Positions 1 to 8,900 of a stretch of 64,000 nt of DNA are shown here, piece after piece (position 1 is the first letter of the stretch; the number at the start of each line of letters is the position of its first letter). Position numbers and translations under genes: made by a program. The DNA lies in contig NZ_JACIZD010000007.1 of the NCBI RefSeq assembly GCF_014359565.1, positions 1 to 64,000 of the forward strand, read 5' to 3'. The stretch comes from Immundisolibacter sp. Its GTDB lineage: Bacteria; Pseudomonadota; Gammaproteobacteria; Immundisolibacterales; Immundisolibacteraceae. The notes below the pieces were generated by a model. That model made no database searches, had not been told where the DNA came from, and saw only the letters and a program-made list of their open reading frames with translations.

Positions 1-2
1 GC

Positions 3-131
3 CGCTACGCCAATCCCAACGAAGCCATCGCCGACGTCACCCACTACATCGTCGGCTTCTACAACACCCACCGGCTGCACTCCACCCTCGGCTACCGTTC
101 CCCGGCCGACTACGAGAAAGCCACCGCCTGA
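3..131 (+). CDS. IS3-family transposase OrfB, C-terminal end (cut by window edge)
   Basis: The frame is open from the window edge to a TGA at 129-131 and gives the last 42 residues of an integrase-core transposase. The ending (YIVGFYNTHRLHSTLGYRSP followed by ADYEKATA) is the usual C-terminus of IS3-group OrfB proteins, just after the catalytic glutamate region, which lies outside the window. The right end of the element should lie within about 40 bases after the stop, before the REP array that starts at 179, but I cannot define its terminal repeat because the left end is not visible. It is a different subgroup from the IS3 copy at 37195. Confidence 0.85.
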   Translation, partial: RYANPNEAIADVTHYIVGFYNTHRLHSTLGYRSPADYEKATA

Positions 132-178
132 AATCCCCTATCCCGGTGTCCACTGAAACTTGACCATGACAGCCAATC

Positions 179-337
179 ATTCGGCCCGGGGGCGGGCCTC
201 CCACAAATAGCGAATCTTCCAGCCAATCATTCGGCCCGAGGCGGGCCTCCCACAGTCTCGGCCTTGGCCATTCGGCCCGAGGGCGGGCCTCCCACAGGTG
301 CAGCCTTGGCGATTCGGCCCGGGGGCGGGCCTCCCAC
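179..337 (-). repeat. REP array 1: four family-A hairpins
   Basis: Four copies (about 179-205, 229-254, 270-296, 312-337) of a 27-base unit whose minus strand begins TGTGGGAG and contains the perfect inverted repeat GGCCCG-loop-CGGGCC. The second copy lacks one base in the loop. Spacers are AT-richer and recur elsewhere. The first three copies with their spacers are repeated almost unchanged at 1078-1196, on the other side of the toxin-antitoxin pair. There is no protein gene between 131 and 359. Confidence 0.9.
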
Positions 338-358
338 GGAAAAGGCACGATCGACGGG

Positions 359-700
359 CTACGCGCCCAGCAGCCTTTTCGCCAGCATCGACTGCATGTC
401 ACGGCGATCGTCGGCAATCAGATAGATGATGACCTGGCCGTTCGTGATTCGGTAGATCACACGGTATGGCCCGAAGAAGGTCTGGCGGTACTCCTTGATG
501 CCAAGGCCAACCAGTTCCTTCGGGTAGCTGCCGCGCTGCGGAAGCTTCGACAGACTCTCCACGACATCCATCAACTCATCCAGCACGCGGTTGGCGTTGG
601 CTGCACAGTCGTACTCGCAGATGTGGTCGTGAATGGACTGCAAGTCCTGCTGCGCACCGTCGGTCAGCAGGACCTCGAATCTGGCTGATGAGTCGGCCAT
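359..700 (-). CDS. RelE/ParE-family toxin
   Basis: A 113-residue protein of the ParE/RelE plasmid-stabilisation fold. The C-terminal half carries the family signature: a basic strand (GIKEYRQTFFGPYRVIYRI) followed by an isoleucine/valine-rich strand (GQVIIYLIADDRRD). Proteins of this type are either ribosome-dependent mRNA interferases or gyrase poisons; the sequence does not decide which. Its ATG shares one base with the stop codon of the antitoxin gene upstream (TGATG at 698-702), so translation is probably coupled. It is neutralised, by inference, by the Phd-like protein encoded at 700-975. Confidence 0.88.
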   Translation of the reverse strand: MADSSARFEVLLTDGAQQDLQSIHDHICEYDCAANANRVLDELMDVVESLSKLPQRGSYPKELVGLGIKEYRQTFFGPYRVIYRITNGQVIIYLIADDRRDMQSMLAKRLLGA

Positions 701-975
701 CAGGCAGTGCTTCGCCTGGCGCGCAGACCGGCAACGACCTCGGCCACGGATTTGACCTTGCCGGCCGCCACATCCTGATTGCCCAGCGCCAGGATTTTCA
801 GCAGGGCCAGGGTTTCCTGAGTCTCCTCGAACGAGACCACGTCCTGCAGTACAGCCTTGGCCTCGCCGTTCTGGGTGATGACCAGCGGCTCACGCCGTTC
901 GGCGAGGCGCTTCAGGACCTCGGCAGCGTTGGCCTTGAGGTAGCTGATCGGCTTGACTTGAGACGAGTAGCGCAT
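700..975 (-). CDS. Phd/YefM-family antitoxin
   Basis: A 91-residue protein. Its N-terminus (VKPISYLKANAAEVLKRLAE, then PLVITQNGEAKAVL) is the DNA-binding fold of Phd/YefM antitoxins, and the rest would be the toxin-wrapping tail. It is the first gene of a two-gene operon with the ParE/RelE toxin. A GGAG ribosome-binding site lies about 8 bases before the ATG. Overlapping inverted repeats just upstream fit autoregulation by the antitoxin. The pair is flanked on both sides by nearly identical REP arrays. Confidence 0.88.
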   Translation of the reverse strand: MRYSSQVKPISYLKANAAEVLKRLAERREPLVITQNGEAKAVLQDVVSFEETQETLALLKILALGNQDVAAGKVKSVAEVVAGLRARRSTA

Positions 976-994
976 GGTGGTGCTCCGGATTTCG

Positions 995-1026
995 AAAGGA
1001 CCACATATAGTCCTTTAAAGGTCCTT
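995..1026 (-). promoter_or_regulatory. Operator/promoter of the toxin-antitoxin pair
   Basis: Two nested inverted repeats: AAAGGA (995-1000) with TCCTTT (1011-1016), and AAGGACC (996-1002) with GGTCCTT (1020-1026). A TATA-like -10 (minus strand CTATAT) lies inside them, 25-35 bases before the antitoxin start. Phd/YefM antitoxins typically bind such palindromes to repress their own operon; that role is inferred here. Confidence 0.6.
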
Positions 1027-1077
1027 CCGCAAGATGCCGATCGCAGGCAGTGGTGCAGTCAGGGACCAAGAAAGCCA

Positions 1078-1196
1078 ATTCGGCCCGGGGGCGGGCCTCC
1101 CACAAATAGCGAATCTTCCAGCCAATCATTCGGCCCGAGGGCGGGCCTCCCACAGTCTCGGCCTTGGCCATTCGGCCCGGGGGCGGGCCTCCCACA
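1078..1196 (-). repeat. REP array 2: three family-A hairpins, copy of array 1
   Basis: Three family-A units (1078-1104, 1128-1154, 1170-1196), all reading TGTGGGAG on the minus strand. Units and spacers match 179-296 almost base for base, so the toxin-antitoxin pair sits between two direct copies of a block of about 120 bases. The array occupies most of the 975-1304 gap and lies upstream of the secretion cluster. An open frame through it from 1034 exists only because these repeats contain no stop codons in that frame. Confidence 0.9.
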
Positions 1197-1303
1197 AAAA
1201 AACAAAACAATGGCGGGCCTCCGGCACCGGATCGAGTTTGTCGCAAAACTGCAACGTTGCTGTAACGCCTCGTCGCCAGACTTCCCGCAACCCGAGGGCG
1301 TGC

Positions 1304-2914
1304 ATGGCGCCGGCGGTGTCGTGTTTCCGACCTTTTCCTGTGGACGGCCCCTTGGCGAGCAAATCGATACGACGTGTTCTTGGCGCGTCGCTGCTGGGTG
1401 TTTGTGCGCTGGCCCGGGCCGCCGAGGCGCCGGCGCGCTTCGACGTCTGGGAGTACCGGGTGAACGGGAATTCGCTGCTGCCACAGACCACCATCGAAAA
1501 GGTGGTGTACCCGTTCCTGGGTCCGGACCGCAGTTTCGAGGACGTGGACGCCGTGCGCGGCGCGCTGGAACAGGCCTACGCCGAGGCCGGCTACCGCACC
1601 GTGGCGGTCAATCTGCCGCAGCAGGAAGTGCGCGGCGGCGTGGTGCAGATCGAGGTGGTGGAACGGCCGGTCGGCCGCTTGCGCGTCAGCGGCGCGCGCT
1701 ATTTTTCGCCGGAACGCATGAAGGCCGCCGTGCCGGCGCTGGCCGAAGGCACGGTGCCGCATTTCCCGACCGTGCAGCAGCAGCTGGACCGTCTGCGCGG
1801 CAATCCGGACCGCGAGTTCTTCCAGGTGCTGCGCGAGGGCCGGCGCGAGGACGAGGTGGAGGTTGAGCTCAAGGTCAAGGACCAATCGCCGCTGCACGGC
1901 ACCTTGTCGCTGAACGACCGCTACTCGGCCAACACCGAGCGCCTGCGCAGCACCGTCAGCCTGCGCTACGACAACCTGTGGCAGCGCGAGCACGGGGTCG
2001 GCCTGACCTGGATCACCGCGCCGCAGAACCCGAAAGATGCCACCGTGTTCGCGGCCACCTACAGGCTGCCCTTCGGCGGGGACCGGCGCGTGCTGGCGCT
2101 GTACGGGGTGCATTCGGAAAGCGACGTGGCGGCGCTGGGTGGCGTCGGCGTGATCGGCAACGGCGACATTTTCGGCGCCCGCTGGGTGCTGCCGCTGGGC
2201 GGGGACGCCAGTTTCTGGCACACGCTGACGCTGGGCGTGGATTACAAGAAGTTCGACGAGACGCTGAATCTGCTGGGCGCCGATGCGCTCAAGACGCCGA
2301 TCAGCTACACGCCGCTGTCGGCCGAGTACAGCGCCACCCGCCGCGACGAGCCTGGTTTCTGGCAGGGCAACCTGGGGCTGCATTTCGCGCCGCGCGGCCT
2401 GCTGGGCAACGACGAGGCCGAATTTGCCGAAAAGCGCTACAACGCCAAGCCGAATTTCGTTTACCTGAACGCCGGCATCGAGCGGCAGCGGCGCCTGCCG
2501 GGCGGCTTTGGCCTGAACCTGAGTGTCGACGGCCAGCTCGTCGACGCGCCGCTGATCAGCAACGAACAGTACGCCGCCGGCGGTGCCGACACGGTGCGCG
2601 GTTACGTGGAGGCCGAGGAACTGGGCGACCGCGGCGTGCGCGGCGGCATCGTGCTGTCCAGACCGGTCGGGGGGGTGCCGGGGGTGGATGAGCTGATCGC
2701 CCTGAGTTTCGTCGAGGGCGCCCGCCTGTGGCTGGTGGACGCGCTGCCCGGACAGGACGCCCGTCTGCAACTGGCCAGCGTCGGCGCCGGACTGCGCCTG
2801 ACAGTGCGCAAGCAGCTGAGCACGGCGGTGGATTTCGCCCTGCCGCTGACCGATGCCTCCACCACGCAGGCCGGCGACTGGCGCTGGCTGTTTGCCGTTG
2901 ACTACGCGTTCTGA
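1304..2914 (+). CDS. Two-partner-secretion outer-membrane transporter (FhaC/ShlB type, TpsB)
   Basis: TpsB proteins are 16-strand outer-membrane barrels that export one large partner exoprotein. Residues about 17-42 form a signal peptide (basic SKSIRR, hydrophobic core, ARAAEA). A POTRA domain follows (FDVWEYRVNGNSLLPQ onward, with AYAEAGYRTVAVNLPQQ), then POTRA2 and a barrel ending in a phenylalanine (VDYAF), as expected for BAM-dependent insertion. The chosen ATG at 1304 has GAGGG six bases upstream; an in-frame GTG at 1340 or TTG at 1352 would give a shorter, more usual signal peptide. The frame also runs back through the REP array to 1034, but that part is not protein-like. The partner exoprotein gene starts nine bases after the stop. 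Confidence 0.88.
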   Translation: MAPAVSCFRPFPVDGPLASKSIRRVLGASLLGVCALARAAEAPARFDVWEYRVNGNSLLPQTTIEKVVYPFLGPDRSFEDVDAVRGALEQAYAEAGYRTVAVNLPQQEVRGGVVQIEVVERPVGRLRVSGARYFSPERMKAAVPALAEGTVPHFPTVQQQLDRLRGNPDREFFQVLREGRREDEVEVELKVKDQSPLHGTLSLNDRYSANTERLRSTVSLRYDNLWQREHGVGLTWITAPQNPKDATVFAATYRLPFGGDRRVLALYGVHSESDVAALGGVGVIGNGDIFGARWVLPLGGDASFWHTLTLGVDYKKFDETLNLLGADALKTPISYTPLSAEYSATRRDEPGFWQGNLGLHFAPRGLLGNDEAEFAEKRYNAKPNFVYLNAGIERQRRLPGGFGLNLSVDGQLVDAPLISNEQYAAGGADTVRGYVEAEELGDRGVRGGIVLSRPVGGVPGVDELIALSFVEGARLWLVDALPGQDARLQLASVGAGLRLTVRKQLSTAVDFALPLTDASTTQAGDWRWLFAVDYAF

Positions 2915-2922
2915 GGTGGGCC

Positions 2923-5900
2923 ATGACTGAGCGCATATCGAAGTCGCGGATTCGGCCCGAGGGCGGGCCTCCCACAAAGAAAACTTCCTGTGGGAGCAGT
3001 GCCCCCTGTGGGAGCGGCGCCCTCGCCGCGAATCGTCGTGGCGACCCATTCGGCCCGGGGGCGGGCCTCCCTCAGAGTAGCGAATCTTCCAGCCAATCAT
3101 TCGGCCCGGGGGCGGGCCTCCCACAGGGTGGCGATTCGGCCCGGGGGCGGGCCTCCCACATCTGCTGTGGGAGCGGCGCCCTCGCCGCGAATCTTCAGGC
3201 AACCATTCGGCCCGAGGGCGGGCCTCCCACAGGGCCGAAGCTTCGGACGACCCCATCCCAGAGTGAATATCCGGCTCCACGGCGGCTGCTGGCCACCGCA
3301 CTGGCGATTGTCGGCACCCTGCAGCACAGCCTGCTGTGGGCGGCGCCAGCGCTGCCGGCCGGCACGCTGCCGGTGCCGGCCGCCGCCTGGGTGGCCAGCG
3401 GCGCGGCCAGCCGCGCGGTCAGCGGCGCCAACCTGACCATCACCCAGCAGTCGCAGCGGGCGGTGCTGGACTGGCAGTCGTTCAATGTCTCGGCCGATGC
3501 CAAGGTGCGCTTCGATCAGCCCAATGCCACCGCGGCGGCGCTCAATCGCATCCACGACGCCAACCCGTCGGTCATCCAGGGCCAGCTGACCGCCAACGGC
3601 GAGGTGTACCTGATCAACGCCAACGGCATCCTGTTCGACCAGGGCGCGCGGGTGAACGTTGGCGGGCTGGTGGCGTCGGCGCTGGGTATTTCCCAGGACG
3701 CTTTCAATGCCGGCCTGCTCAGTGTGCCGGTCGGTCAGGCGGCGTTTTCCTTCGGCGGTGACGCTGAGGCCTTCGCCAGCAGCGAGGTGGCGGTCGAGCC
3801 TGGTGCGCAGATCAGCGCCGCCAACGGTGGCCGGGTGATGCTGCTGGCGCCGCGGGTGCGCAACGCCGGCAGCATCAGCACGCCACAGGGGCAGGCGGTA
3901 CTGGCCGGCGGCGACAAGGTGTATCTGGCGCTGCCGCAGTCCTCGCAACTGCGCGGTTTCCTGGTGGAGGTGGACCCGCACGCCTCTGCTGGCGGCGGCA
4001 GCGTGGTCAACGCTCTGGGCGCGCGCGTGCACGCCGAGCGCGGCAATGTGACGTTGGTCGGTTCCACGGTGCGTCAGGACGGCGAGGCCAGCGCGACCAG
4101 CGCTGTGGGACTGAACGGCTCGGTGCGCCTGTTGGCGCGCGACGGTGCAACGGCCAGCGGCGACACGCTGGTGGCCAACAATGGCGGTGCGCTCACGCTG
4201 GGCAGTGGCAGCGTCACCGCCGTCACCCCTGTCGACGACTCGGCCACTGCGCGCGACGATGCACCGTTCGCTGCGTCCAGCATCGAACTGACCGGCCGCA
4301 GCGTGCATCTGCAAGGCGGCGCGCAGGTGCTGGCGCCGGGCGGCAACGTGAGCATCAGCGCCCAGCGCGGCGCGCAGTTCGTGGCCGATGGCGCGGTGCG
4401 CGAGGACGTGCGCATCCAGATCGACCCCGGTGCGCGGGTGGACGTGTCCGGCCTGCGCGAGGTGCCGGTGCCGGTGGAGCGCAACGTGGTCGGCGTCGAG
4501 CTGCGCGGCGACGAACTGAAGGACTCGCCCCTGCAGCGCGACGGCATGCTGCGCAACAAGACCGTGTTCGTCGATGCGCGCGAGGGCACGCCGCTGGCCG
4601 ACGTGTCCGGCGCAGTGGGCGGCATCGAACGCGGCATAGCCGAGCGCAGCACCTCCGGCGGTGACATCACGCTGCGTTCCGAGGGCGACGTGATCGTGCG
4701 CAGCGGCGCGGTGCTGGACGTGTCCGGCGGCTCGGTGACCTGGCAGGGCGGCTTCATCAGCACCACGCTGCTGGTGGGCGAGGATGGCCGCCTCTACGAC
4801 ATCAGCGTTGCCAGCCCGGATCGGCGCTACCTGGCGATCGCCGGCCGCTACGCGGTGACCGACCCCAAATGGGGCGTGATACGCGAGTTCAACACGCTGT
4901 CCGGTCGCTACGAGGCGGCCTATGCGCAGGGCCGGCCGGCCGGGTCGATCAGCGTGCTGGCGCATCGCGCGGTGCTGGACGGCGAGCTGCGCGGCCAGGT
5001 GATGCTGGGGCCGCACCAGCGGGCCATGGCCGAGCGGCCGGCCGCAGGCCGGCTGATTCTGGGCAATGCCGCCGCCGGCGGCGCGAGCCCCGATTTCATG
5101 TTGCCGGACCTGGCGCTGCTGGCCGCGCCACCGGCGCTGGATGACGGCTTCACCTTCGGTTTGCCTGAGGCCCTGATGCCGCTGCCAGCCGGCGCCGCGC
5201 AGCGGCTGGTACTGGATCCGCAGCGTCTGGCGGCGGGCGGTTTCGGCACGCTCGAAGCCTACGTGAACGGCAGCATCGAGGTGGCCGCGCCGGTGTCGCT
5301 GGCGCCCGGCGGGTCACTGCGCCTGACCGGCCGCAGCCTGCAGGTGGCGGCCGACATCAGCGTGCCGGCCGGCACGATCAGCTTGCGGACGCGGCGCACT
5401 GCCGCTTCCACCGACTTGACCGCCGCCGATCACGCGCTGGAGGTGGCAGGCAACGTGCGCCTGTCGGCGGCCGGGCTATGGAGCAACGATCGACTGGGCG
5501 CGCCGGCCGACCTGCTGGCCGCCGACGCCGGCTCCGTCACGCTCGATTCGGTCGCCGATCTGCGCCTGCACGCCGGCAGTGTGGTGGACGTGAGCGGCGG
5601 CGGCGAACTGAACCGCGACGGCGCGCTGCGCGGCGGCCGTGGCGGCAACATCACGCTGTCGGTGGGCCGCTTCGACCTGAGTGATAACGATCCGCAGACC
5701 AGCAGCATGCTCCTGGACGGCGAGTTGCTGGGTTACGGACTGGCCGGTGGCGGGCGGCTGCAGGTGTCGGCCTCCAGGGTGCAGATCGGCGGCGCGGCGC
5801 CGGGCGAACGGCGCGTGTTGCACCTGCTGCCGGAATTTTTCCAGCGCGGTGGCTTCGGCGCCTACCAGGTAAACGGTCAGGACGGCCTGGATGTGGCCGA

Positions 5901-8900
5901 CGGTACGCGCATCGCGCCGCGTACACAGACCTTGCGCCCGTTTGGCGAACTGGCCCTCTTGCCCAGCGGGCAGTCCCTGGCGGGCCTGACCAGGCCGCTG
6001 CTGGAAGACCTGCCGCAGCGCCCGGCGGCGAGCCTGACCCTTTCGGCCGGCAGCCTCGCGTTTGGCGACCTGCGTCTGGGCGCCGGCAGCGTGATCGACG
6101 CCGACCCCGGCGCGGCGGTTGCTCTGAGCGCCGGCCGGCAGTTGACGGTGCTGGGGCAGATCAACGCGCCGGCCGGCAGCATCGCACTGTCCACCCAGCC
6201 CGGTGGCGGTCCGGACGACGCCTATGTGTTCGGCCAATCCATCTGGCTCGGCGCCGCCGCGGCGCTGCGCGCCACCGGCTACGCCGAGCTGCTGCCGGAT
6301 GCCCAGGGCCTGCGCCGTGGCCGGGTCCTGCCGGGCGGCAGCGTCAGCCTGGACGCCGGCAAGGGATATGTGATCGCCGAGGCCGGTTCGCTGATCGACG
6401 TGTCCGGCACCAGCGCCGTGCTGGACATCCAGCTTGCCGATCGCACGCGTGACGTCAAGGTGCCCGGCTCGACGGCGGCCGATGACGCGGCCGTGGTGCC
6501 GACGGTCATCGCCAGCGGCGGCGGCCGGATCACCATCACCGCCCGCGAGGGCGGCATCCTGGCCGGCCAGCTGCGCGGCGCCGCTGCGCCCGGCGCGGCG
6601 GGCGGCAGCCTGACGGTGGTACTGGAGCGTCCGCCGGTCAGCAACCCCGGCTTCCCCACCGGCCCGGTGCGCCTGGAACTGGGCAGCGCCGTGCCGGAAC
6701 TGCCGGCCGGGCTCGCTCCTGGCGAGGATGTTCCGGACAACGGCGTGCTGCACCTGGGCGCGGCGCAGGTGGTGGCCGGCGGCTTTGCCGACCTCGCGCT
6801 GGCCAGCCGCGACCGCATCGACTTCACCACCGATCTGGACCTGCGCCTGTCCGGTCGGCTGACGCTGTCGGCGCCGGAGTTGGGTGCCGCCGCCGGCACG
6901 CAGGTTTTGCTGGCCGGCCAGTCCATCCAGGTGGCGAATCCTGGCAGCCTGCAGGCGCCGCGGGCAGCCGCGTCCGGCGATGCCGGCCTCGAACTGCGCG
7001 CCGACCTGATCGACCTGGCCGGCGAGGTCGCCCTGCAGGGCATCGACACGCTGCGTCTGGACAGTGCCGGCGACCTGCGCCTGCGCGGTGTGCTGGCCGG
7101 CTCCAGCAGCCGGGAGCTGAACGGCCGCCTGCACGGTGCGGGCGAGGTGTCGGTGCGGGCGGCGCAGGTTTATCCGACCACGCTCAGCCGCTTCCGCATC
7201 GAGGCCGACCGGCAGATTTCGATCGCAGCAGCGCCGGGATCGGCCACGCTGCCGCTGTCCGCGGCCGGCGAACTGACGCTGGCGGCGCCGCGCATCGATC
7301 AGGCGGGCACGCTGCGGGCGCCATTCGGCACGCTGTCCCTGGTCGGTGATGACATTCACCTGCGCGATGGCAGCCTCAGCAGCGTGTCCGGCGCCGGCTT
7401 GCTGGTGCCGTTCGGGCGCACCGAGCTGAGCGGCCGCGACTGGGCCTATGCCCTGGCCGGCGATGCCAATCTGCTGCTGTTCGACACGCTACCGGACAAG
7501 GCCATCAGCCTTGACGGCAGCACCGTCGACATCGCCGCCGGCGCCCGGCTCGACGTGCGTGGCGGCGGCGACCTGCTGGCGCACGAGTTCCTGCCCGGGC
7601 CGGGTGGCTCGCGCGACGTCCTGGCGCCTGCCAACGTGGCTGGCGGCTTTGCCGTGCTGCCGGGTCTTGGTGCCGGCACGGCGCCGTTCGATCACCAGAT
7701 CGCCGGCGAGGGCCAGTTCGCGCCGGGCGAGCTGGTGTGGCTGGGCGGCGTACCGGGTCTTGAGGCCGGTTTCTACAGCAAGCTGCCGGCCCGTTACGCG
7801 CTGCTGCCGGGGGCGTTCCTGGTCACGCCGACCACCGCCGTGGCGGATGTGTCGGACACGTTCCAGCTTGGCCTGCCATTGGGCGACTATCTGGTGGCCG
7901 GGCGCGAGGCCCGCGCGCTCGCCAGCGGCCCGCTGGCGGCTCCGCGCAGCGGCATCTATAACGTGCAGTCGGGGGCCGTGCTGGCCCGCCGCGCCGAATA
8001 TGCGCCGTTGCGTGCCAGTGAGTTCTTTGCCCAGAGCGGGGGCGGGCAGGTGGCCGATGCCGGTCGCGTGTCCATCGCCGCCCGTGAGGACTTGATCCTG
8101 GCCGGCAATCTGCTCACGGCCGCCGCGGCCGGTGGTCGCGGGGGCGCGCTGGACATCGCCGCGCCGCGCCTGGCCGTGCTCGGCGGCGGCGCGCTGGCAC
8201 CGGGCGCCGATTACGTGACGCTGGATGCCGGGCACCTCTCGTCGCTGGGTGTGTCCAGCCTGCTGCTGGGCGGCACGCGCCGACAGGGCGGCGCCGTCGA
8301 TGCGCTGACCGTGGTGGCGCAGGACGTGGTGGTCGATACCGGCGGGGCGGTGTTGAGTGCGCCGGATATGATCGTCGCCGCCCGGCAGCAGGTGACCGTG
8401 CGCAGCGGCAGCCAGCTGCAGGCCGGGGCCGGCACAGCGCCGGCACGTGCGCTCGAAATCGGCGCCGACGGCGATGGCGACGGTGCCCTGCTGCGCCTGG
8501 CCGCTCAGCCGACGGCGCGCACTGTACGTGTCAACGTGGACCGTGATCGAGGCGACCTGGTCATCGAAGCCGGCGCGTTGCTGGCGGCGAACGGCTCGAT
8601 AGAACTGGACGCCACGCGTAACACCACGCTCGGCGGTGACCTGCGGCTGGCGGCCGGTGGCGAGCTGGCGGTCGCCGCCGGTAGCCTGAGTCTGGGCGCC
8701 GCGCCCGTCGGCACGCCGGGGCTGCTGCTGGATGCAGCCCGCCTGGCCGGCTTGGCCGGTGCCGGCGCGCTCGCCCTGCGCAGTTACAGCACGCTCGATG
8801 TCTACGGCGCGGTGAACCTGGGCGGCTCCGGGCTGGCAAGCCTGACGCTGGAAACCGGCAGCCTGCGTGGTTTTCTGGGTGCTGGCGAACTGGCGCAACT

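Noticed and set aside
1034-1303. N-terminal extension of the TpsB frame back to 1034
   Set aside because: That stretch is REP sequence and its linkers; a good ATG with GAGGG lies at 1304, after the array, just before the signal peptide.
179-3231. CRISPR-like appearance of the REP arrays
   Set aside because: Spacers are short, irregular and themselves repeated, units are self-complementary hairpins, and no cas genes are near.
890-3301. An 803-codon minus-strand open frame across REPs and the TpsB gene
   Set aside because: It runs through REP arrays and antisense to a well-supported transporter gene; the composition is typical of a shadow frame.
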